DNA of 10,303 bases from Pirellulaceae bacterium (lineage in GTDB: Bacteria; Planctomycetota; Planctomycetia; Pirellulales; Pirellulaceae): assembly GCA_030744095.1 (NCBI GenBank), contig JASLRF010000528.1:1-10303 (forward strand), given 5' to 3'. Shown here one piece after another: positions 5,172 to 10,303 of the stretch. Position numbers and translations under genes: made by a program. The notes under the pieces were generated by a model. That model did no database searches. It was not told the DNA's origin and saw nothing but the letters and a program-made list of their open reading frames with translations. The first letter of the stretch is position 1, and every line of letters begins with the position of its first letter.

Positions 5172-7730
5172 ATGACGGACCTGATTCCCCTATCCACCTG
5201 TTTGGTGCTGATCCCCTTGCTGCCTTTGTTAGCGGCGATCATCGTTGCCGCGCTGGGCCCACGGCTGCTGAAGGAGCGAAGTCACTTTGTCGTCATCGGT
5301 GCCTTTGCGGCGTCTTTCTTATTGAGTTGCCTCCTTGTGATGCAACTCAACGCGATCCATGCAGGCGGCGGGCAACACGAGACTGCTAAGACGGCTGGCT
5401 ACGAGCAGATTGTGACGCTCTGGACTTGGGTGCACGTGGACGATGCGTTTGAACTCAGCTCGACAGATCCCGCCACACTGCTGGATGCTGGTCCGCACGA
5501 TTTTCACGTTGACATTGCGCTACGTGCAGACGCGCTTACCGTGATGATGTTGGCCATGGTCACGTTTGTATCGACCTTGGTCGCCATCTTCGCGGCAGGC
5601 TACATGCACGGCGACCGCGGCTATTGGCGTTTCTTCGCATACGTGGCTCTGTTTGTGTTTTCGATGACGATGCTCGTCTCGGTCACTAACTTTGCGTTGC
5701 TGTTTGTATTCTGGGAAGCGGTCGGCGTATGCAGTTATCTGTTAATTGGCTTCTGGTACGAGAAGTCTGAAGCGGCCGCCGCTGGGATGAAGGCGTTCTT
5801 GGTTAATCGTGTCGGCGATTTTGGCTTCGCGCTGGCCCTGTTCCTTATCTGGTCGACATATGGGACGTTGAACTTTCACGACACGACGGCGGACGGATCT
5901 CCCGAGCCACGTGCGGCCACGGCCATCGCCGCAATCGACTCGGACGTGGCGGCCGCCGGAGCCGAAGACGAAATCGTCCGAGGTGTCCTGGGCGTCCGAC
6001 GCGTCGCCGCCAATCACTATATCGGCGGCACCGTTGGTTTGGCGATCTGCTTGCTGCTATTGCTCGGGGCGTGCGGCAAGAGTGCTCAGTTCCCTTTGCA
6101 TGTTTGGCTGCCCGATGCGATGGAAGGCCCCACGCCGGTTAGCGCCCTGATCCACGCTGCCACGATGGTCACGGCCGGAGTGTACATGGTGGCGCGATGT
6201 ACGCCGTTGTTCATGGTTTCGCCCGAGGCCCAACTGGTGGTGGCGTGTGTCGGTGGCTTTACGGCCCTGTTGGCTGGCCTGATTGCACTTACCCAATATG
6301 ACCTGAAACGCGTGCTGGCCTATTCGACGGTCAGCCAGCTCGGTTACATGTTCATGGCGCTGGGTGCGGGTACCTTCGCCGGGATCACAGCCGGTATGTT
6401 CCACCTGTTTACGCACGCCTTCTTTAAGGCGCTGCTGTTCCTGGGTGCCGGTAGCGTGATGCACGCGATGGGGAACGTCATCGACATGCGGAGGTTTGGA
6501 GGTCTGCGAAAACGTTTGCCGATTACGCACTGGACTTTCTTTCTGGGTTGCCTGGCCCTCGCCGGTGTGCCGCCGCTGGCGGGATTCTGGAGCAAAGATA
6601 CGATCGTTGCTGCAGTGCATGAACGTGCTCACGAACTGACCCACGAAGCCGAACTTCGTGACGAATCGGACGCTTCACAGCCCGATCAAGACGGCCAACA
6701 CCAAAGCAGTCCCGTCGGCGGTGCCAGTCGTCATTTCGAGCAGATCGGCATGACATGGATTCCGGTTGCTTTGTACGCCGAAACAGCAACAGACGATCAG
6801 TCGGCCCTGGCATCGTTGAACAAGCATCAATTGCGACGTTATGCCTGGATTTATCAACTGTTGTATTACGTGGCCATGTTTACGGCGTTCTTGACAGCGT
6901 TCTACACGTTCCGCGCATTCTACCTGACGTTCTATGGAGAAGAGCGGATTCCGACCGAGGCCGGCGATCACGCGCATGAATCAACGCCAATGATGTGGAT
7001 ACCGCTCGCCGTACTGGCAACGTGTGCTGTGTTGGCTGGCCTGATTTTCGATCACACCTATTCACGGATTGGCCCCACGCACTGGTTTGCCGAGTTTTTG
7101 TCACACGCGCCATCGCTGGCTTACGGGGCCGTGGCAGCAACCAAAGGTCCTTATGAATTCCATGCGATCGTTGCCGGGATCAGCAGCGCGATCGCTCTCT
7201 TGGCCCTTTTGATCGCCACCTATCTTTACTTGGGTGACCGACGCGAAATCCTCTGGCTCAAATCGTTGTTCGAATTTGAATTGTTCTCTGGCAACTTGGA
7301 CGTCGAAGGGGTTTCGCGATGGAGCAGAATTGGCTGGGTCGAAGCGATTCACCATCAGGCCTGCGCCGCCAAGTTGGGCTGGCTTTCCTCGTTTATGGGC
7401 AGCATCGTCTTGATGACCGCTCTGGTCCTGACGATCCCGTTTCTGATCGGCCGCGCCCTGTCGCCGTACAACCTGTCGCAGCACAAGTTTTATATCGACG
7501 AGATTTATTTCCTGGTGATTGTATTGCCCATGCGTGCCCTGGGATCGATCTGTTACATCGTTGATCGCTGGGTGGTGGACGGTGTCGTCAACGCGATCGG
7601 TCGCACCCCACTTCGCCTGGGCGCGCTGATGCGTTCCATGCACTTGGGGTTGGTACAGTTTTACGCGTTGGCAACGGTGCTGGCGATGTTGGTACTCGTC
7701 GCTGCTAAGATCATTTGGGCCGCTGGCTAG
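5172..7730 (+). CDS. nuoL: NADH-quinone oxidoreductase subunit L, enlarged
   Basis: NuoL is the distal antiporter-like (Mrp-type) pump subunit and carries the long lateral helix along the membrane arm. The 852-residue product is far longer than E. coli NuoL (613). Pump residues are in place: E182 (FVFWEAVGVCSYLLIGFW), K303 (GACGKSAQFPLHVWLPDAMEG), H328, K379, H411, H415 and K419 (HLFTHAFFKALLFLGAGS), and K475 (PPLAGFWSKDTI). HKFYIDEIYF (771-780) and the following ~30 residues match the start of the lateral helix. The last hydrophobic segment is about 829-849. Extra sequence lies at about 62-110, 235-282, 483-560 and 690-770. The ATG lies one base after the nuoK stop with no clear SD, so translational coupling is likely. 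Bases 7715-7730 overlap only an unlikely alternative start of nuoM. Confidence 0.97.
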   Translation: MTDLIPLSTCLVLIPLLPLLAAIIVAALGPRLLKERSHFVVIGAFAASFLLSCLLVMQLNAIHAGGGQHETAKTAGYEQIVTLWTWVHVDDAFELSSTDPATLLDAGPHDFHVDIALRADALTVMMLAMVTFVSTLVAIFAAGYMHGDRGYWRFFAYVALFVFSMTMLVSVTNFALLFVFWEAVGVCSYLLIGFWYEKSEAAAAGMKAFLVNRVGDFGFALALFLIWSTYGTLNFHDTTADGSPEPRAATAIAAIDSDVAAAGAEDEIVRGVLGVRRVAANHYIGGTVGLAICLLLLLGACGKSAQFPLHVWLPDAMEGPTPVSALIHAATMVTAGVYMVARCTPLFMVSPEAQLVVACVGGFTALLAGLIALTQYDLKRVLAYSTVSQLGYMFMALGAGTFAGITAGMFHLFTHAFFKALLFLGAGSVMHAMGNVIDMRRFGGLRKRLPITHWTFFLGCLALAGVPPLAGFWSKDTIVAAVHERAHELTHEAELRDESDASQPDQDGQHQSSPVGGASRHFEQIGMTWIPVALYAETATDDQSALASLNKHQLRRYAWIYQLLYYVAMFTAFLTAFYTFRAFYLTFYGEERIPTEAGDHAHESTPMMWIPLAVLATCAVLAGLIFDHTYSRIGPTHWFAEFLSHAPSLAYGAVAATKGPYEFHAIVAGISSAIALLALLIATYLYLGDRREILWLKSLFEFELFSGNLDVEGVSRWSRIGWVEAIHHQACAAKLGWLSSFMGSIVLMTALVLTIPFLIGRALSPYNLSQHKFYIDEIYFLVIVLPMRALGSICYIVDRWVVDGVVNAIGRTPLRLGALMRSMHLGLVQFYALATVLAMLVLVAAKIIWAAG
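5874..6017 (+). other. Insert in the NuoL loop before the Lys303 helix
   Basis: Residues 235-282 of NuoL lie between the GTLNF segment and the helix leading to K303. The distance from E182 to K303 is 121 residues, against 85 in E. coli (E144 to K229), so about 36 residues are added. The stretch is hydrophilic to Ala-rich with many Asp, Glu and Arg residues, and I recognise no domain in it. Confidence 0.7.
6618..6851 (+). other. His- and acid-rich insert in NuoL after the Lys475 helix
   Basis: Residues 483-560 of NuoL separate the SKDTIVAAV end of one conserved helix from the next conserved helix (AFLTAFYTFRAFYLTFYG). In E. coli-type NuoL this link is short. The insert opens with H483, H487 and H491, interleaved with E484, E488 and E492. 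It then becomes a Gln/Asp/Ser-rich, probably disordered stretch. Confidence 0.7.
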
Positions 7731-7733
7731 GCC

Positions 7734-7738
7734 AGGAG
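7734..7738 (+). promoter_or_regulatory. Possible Shine-Dalgarno of nuoM
   Basis: AGGAG lies just after the nuoL stop but 18 bases before the ATG at 7757, which is longer than usual. No in-frame start codon lies between the two. The SD may still act, or translation may be coupled to nuoL. Confidence 0.45.
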
Positions 7739-7756
7739 AAGACACAAGAAATCCTC

Positions 7757-9775
7757 ATGGACGCATCCACGTTACTTCTGCTTTCAATCATCACGCCGAT
7801 GGTCGGTGCCTTGCTGGTTGCCATTCCAGGCACGCAGCGTTTTGCACGCTACATCGCGTTGGCTGTCACGTTGATTACGCTGGCGATCGTGACCTGCGTG
7901 GTCGTGGCATTTCCAGCCGATGGGAGAACCAATGGTACTTTTGCGGCGACTGAAGCGATTTGGCTGGGCCAGGGATCAGGGTTCGACGTGCGTTTCAGCT
8001 TGGCGCTGGATGGACTGGGAATTTGGCTTTACGGCCTGACCGCGCTGCTGATGTGGACGGCGGTCTTGGTTAGCTGGAACGCGATTCGCGACCGCGCCGC
8101 GTTGTTCTTTGGCATGTTGATGCTGCTCGAAGCCGGATGCCTGGGCGTCTTTTCCGCTCGGAACATCATCCTGTTTTACGTCTTCTTCGAATTCACACTG
8201 ATTCCGTTGTTTTTCCTGATCGGAATCTGGGGGAGCGAGGATCGGCGCTATGCTGCCATTAAGTTTTTCCTGTTCACGCTGGCCGGTAGTGTTCTCACGT
8301 TTCTCGGATTACTGACTCTGGTCTTTCTGGGTGCCCATCGTGCGGGGACAACCGGTGCGTGGTCGAACACACCTGATCGCCCGCTCTCGTTTTCAATTCC
8401 CTATTTGACCGACGAACTGCAAAACCAGCACGCGACGATTTTCGAGAGTCTCGACACGGACGCGAATGCGCGACTCAGCTTGAGCGAGGTTTCCGCGGGT
8501 AAATCTTCCGTGTGCGAGAGGCGCGCAGCCTTGTTGTTCGCCAAACATGCAGGCATCGCTGAACCCAAGCGGAATCAGCAGATCCTTCAGATGCGAATGA
8601 ACGAAAGAACATTCTTGGAAATAGATGAGAGTTTGGAGATCGATAAAGGGACGGCTCGGCAAGTCATGCAAGAGCTCGACCAGGCTCAGATCTCCTTGGA
8701 CCAATTCAAACGACAGGACTCAGGCCTTCGGCAAGTGATCTTCTGGGCGCTGTTTATTGGGTTCGCGATCAAGGTGCCTTTGTTCCCATTGCACACATGG
8801 CTGCCATTGGCGCATGTTCAAGCGCCGACGGCCGGCAGTGTCTTCCTGGCTGGGATCCTGTTGAAGATCGGCACCTATGGATTTGTGCGATTCAGCATTC
8901 CGATGTTGCCTGCCGCCGCAACCGCCGCGATGCCGATCCTGCTCTGGCTGGCGGTGCTCGGCATCATGTACGGCGCCCTGGTGGCGTTGGTGCAGACCGA
9001 CATCAAGCGTTTGATCGCCTACTCAAGCGTCAGCCATCTTGGTTTCTGTATGCTGGGTCTGTTCGCGTTTAATCGCATGGGCCTGCAAGGAGGCACATTA
9101 CAGATGATCAGCCATGGCATCTCCACCGGTGCCCTCTTTGCGTTGGTTGGGATGATGTACGAACGGTACCATACGCGCGAGATTTCACAATTCGGCGGAC
9201 TGGCCAAACGCGCGCCGTGGCTTGCTTTCCTCATGCTGCTGTTTACGTTTTCGAGTATCGGGTTGCCTGGCTTGAACGGATTTGTGGGTGAATTCATGGT
9301 GCTATTGGGTATCTTCCAGCGTGCTTGGACGGGAACTCCCGAGGACTTCAAGACGTCGCTTATGCTGGTCGCCGTCTTGGCCGTGACGGGCGTCGTGCTG
9401 GGCGCTTGGTACATGCTCTCGCTTGTCAAACGCGTCTTCTTCGGCGAGGTGCGTGAACCTACTCACATGTCAACGGGCGAGGGCACGCCACATCCGCCGA
9501 GCGGAGATCTGTGTTGGCGGGAGGTTGCAGCGTTGGTGCCGTTGGCCGTGTTTGTCGTGTGGATCGGCGTCCAGCCGCGGTTCTTTTTAGACCGTATGCA
9601 ACCGACATTGAATCGAGTTGCCGACGTGGTTGCAGAACCATGGCCCGCGTCTGCAATACCGGCCGCCACCACCGCGGATACTGATGCGACGGCTCTCGAA
9701 TTCGCCTCGTTCGTCGTGCCGCAATCGCCAACCACCAACGCCTACACCAGGGAGCCACTACCCCGTGTTCGTTGA
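7757..9775 (+). CDS. nuoM: NADH-quinone oxidoreductase subunit M with large EF-hand-like loop insert
   Basis: NuoM is the middle antiporter-like pump subunit of the membrane arm. From the ATG at 7757 the product has 672 residues (E. coli 509). Key residues align: E145 (YVFFEFTLIPLFFLIGIWG), K339 (AIKVPLFPLHTWLPLAHV), K370 (GILLKIGTYGF), H453 (ISHGISTGALF) and E512 (GFVGEFMVLLG). K370 to E512 is 142 residues and K370 to H453 is 83, both exactly as in E. coli. E145 to K339, however, is 194 residues instead of 90, so about 104 residues are inserted between helices 6 and 7, including an EF-hand-like motif. An Ala/Thr/Pro-rich tail of ~47 residues follows the last helix. The frame is open back to a TTG at 7715, but MDASTLLLLSIITP is the natural N-terminus. 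The 3' end overlaps nuoN by 11 bases. Confidence 0.96.
   Translation: MDASTLLLLSIITPMVGALLVAIPGTQRFARYIALAVTLITLAIVTCVVVAFPADGRTNGTFAATEAIWLGQGSGFDVRFSLALDGLGIWLYGLTALLMWTAVLVSWNAIRDRAALFFGMLMLLEAGCLGVFSARNIILFYVFFEFTLIPLFFLIGIWGSEDRRYAAIKFFLFTLAGSVLTFLGLLTLVFLGAHRAGTTGAWSNTPDRPLSFSIPYLTDELQNQHATIFESLDTDANARLSLSEVSAGKSSVCERRAALLFAKHAGIAEPKRNQQILQMRMNERTFLEIDESLEIDKGTARQVMQELDQAQISLDQFKRQDSGLRQVIFWALFIGFAIKVPLFPLHTWLPLAHVQAPTAGSVFLAGILLKIGTYGFVRFSIPMLPAAATAAMPILLWLAVLGIMYGALVALVQTDIKRLIAYSSVSHLGFCMLGLFAFNRMGLQGGTLQMISHGISTGALFALVGMMYERYHTREISQFGGLAKRAPWLAFLMLLFTFSSIGLPGLNGFVGEFMVLLGIFQRAWTGTPEDFKTSLMLVAVLAVTGVVLGAWYMLSLVKRVFFGEVREPTHMSTGEGTPHPPSGDLCWREVAALVPLAVFVVWIGVQPRFFLDRMQPTLNRVADVVAEPWPASAIPAATTADTDATALEFASFVVPQSPTTNAYTREPLPRVR
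8333..8734 (+). other. EF-hand-like insert in NuoM between helices 6 and 7
   Basis: Residues 193-326 of NuoM hold the insert. Residues 233-244 (bases 8453-8488) read DTDANARLSLSE, with Asp, Asp, Asn, Ser and Glu at loop positions 1, 3, 5, 9 and 12 and Leu at position 8. The preceding IFESL and the following V also fit an EF-hand. Only position 6 departs, with Ala where Gly is usual. A second, shortened copy may lie at 303-318 (QELDQAQISLDQFKR). This is read from pattern only; calcium binding is not shown. Confidence 0.65.
9749..9754 (+). promoter_or_regulatory. Shine-Dalgarno of nuoN
   Basis: AGGGAG lies ten bases before the GTG at 9765, inside the end of nuoM. It supports GTG as the nuoN start. 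Confidence 0.75.
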
Positions 9776-10303
9776 TACCGAGACCATTCGTTTGCTTTGG
9801 CCTGAGATCATTTTGATCGCGATGGCCTCGTGGATTTATCTGGCGGGTGCATTTCAACCGCAACCTGTCTGGTGGACATGTTTTTCGCTGGCCGTCTATG
9901 GTGTCGTCGCGTATGTCCTTTTGGGCGCTGAATCGTCCATGTGGACGACAGACGTGACGCTCGCGGGAGTCAGTGGACCGCTGCGGATTGACTACCTGGG
10001 GTTTGTCCTCCGCTGCTTCGCGGTGCTGGTCGGTATCCTCTTTACGCTGATGGGCACGCGCGGCAGTAATCGGAATTTGACGAGCGAGTTCCTGGCGACG
10101 GTGATGTTGCTCGTCGCTGGTCTCATGTTGGTCGCCCGTGCCAACGATTTGGTACTTCTATTCGTCAGTCTCGAACTGATTTCCATTCCGACATACGTCT
10201 TGTTGTATTTGGGGCGGCGGGGTCGAGTGAATTCGGAAGCAACCATCAAGTACTTCTTCCTGAGTATCTTGTCGTCGGCCTTGTTTCTCTATGGGCTCAG
10301 TTT
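9765..10303 (+). CDS. nuoN: NADH-quinone oxidoreductase subunit N, N-terminal part (partial)
   Basis: NuoN is the third antiporter-like pump subunit, between NuoK and NuoM. The frame opens with GTG at 9765 (MFVDTETIRLLWPEIILIAM) and runs without a stop off the window end, giving 179 complete codons. The diagnostic stretch FVSLELISIPTYVLLYLGRR (133-152) carries the essential E137, and SEATIKYFFLSILSSALFLY (157-176) carries K162. Their 25-residue spacing equals that of E. coli E133 and K158. Hydrophobic segments lie at about 11-30, 39-53, 78-97, 108-124, 128-148 and 162-178. The start overlaps nuoM by 11 bases and has an AGGGAG SD. The only nearby in-frame ATG (codon 20) would cut the first helix. 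The remaining helices, including the Lys217-equivalent, lie beyond the window. Confidence 0.95.
   Translation, partial: MFVDTETIRLLWPEIILIAMASWIYLAGAFQPQPVWWTCFSLAVYGVVAYVLLGAESSMWTTDVTLAGVSGPLRIDYLGFVLRCFAVLVGILFTLMGTRGSNRNLTSEFLATVMLLVAGLMLVARANDLVLLFVSLELISIPTYVLLYLGRRGRVNSEATIKYFFLSILSSALFLYGLS

Noticed and set aside
6057..6644. 195-codon open frame on the - strand opposite nuoL
   Set aside because: It lies wholly inside a strongly conserved coding region. Its product is a low-complexity Gln/Arg/His-rich sequence with no domain, typical of an antisense shadow in GC-rich genes.
7101..7745. 214-codon open frame on the - strand opposite the nuoL 3' end
   Set aside because: The product is Gln/Arg/Asp-rich without motifs. 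The + strand frame is clearly NuoL.
7715..7756. Upstream TTG as the nuoM start, adding 14 residues
   Set aside because: The added residues are polar and unlike NuoM N-termini, the TTG lies inside nuoL without a good SD, and the ATG at 7757 begins directly with the expected first membrane helix.
8333..8734. Intein or mobile insertion within nuoM
   Set aside because: No Cys/Ser start with a His-Asn end, no homing-endonuclease motif, no terminal repeats and no target duplication were seen. The ends blend into loop sequence.

Overview
The window lies inside one operon for respiratory complex I (proton-pumping NADH:quinone oxidoreductase, NDH-1). Every gene is on the + strand, in the canonical bacterial order nuoF (3' end only), nuoG, nuoH, nuoI, nuoJ, nuoK, nuoL, nuoM, nuoN (5' end only). 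nuoA-E and the promoter would lie upstream, and the rest of nuoN downstream. I see no RNA gene, mobile element, CRISPR array or convincing terminator. The longest gene-free stretch is 88 bases.

Organism: no taxonomic marker is present. GC is moderately high by eye. Several subunits are enlarged, NuoG is compact, and Shine-Dalgarno (SD) sequences are present for some genes and missing for others. Together these suggest a planctomycete, perhaps Pirellulales-like. This is an inference from pattern, not a demonstrated assignment.

Layout: 1-380 is the NuoF C-terminus with the N3 cluster cysteines. 469-2079 is a compact NuoG that carries ligands for one [2Fe-2S] and three [4Fe-4S] clusters, including N7. 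2143-3390 is NuoH, the quinone-site membrane subunit. 3403-3948 is NuoI, with two [4Fe-4S] clusters. 3945-4730 is NuoJ with an extra N-terminal helix pair. 4727-5170 is NuoK with an acidic tail. 5172-7730 is a very large NuoL, 7757-9775 a NuoM with a large loop insert, and 9765-10303 the start of NuoN. Electrons would pass from NADH through NuoF and NuoG to NuoI and reach quinone at NuoH. NuoJ, K, L, M and N form the proton-pumping membrane arm. The key Lys/Glu/His residues of the visible pump subunits are all present, so the operon looks functional.

The most unusual content is extra sequence added to otherwise conserved pump subunits. NuoM has about 104 extra residues between its conserved Glu145 and Lys339, including a segment that closely resembles an EF-hand calcium-binding loop. 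NuoL has an insert at the equivalent loop, another with a His-x3-His-x3-His ladder, and a third that adds a hydrophobic segment before the lateral helix. By the known complex I topology the first two NuoL loops and the NuoM loop should face the periplasm.
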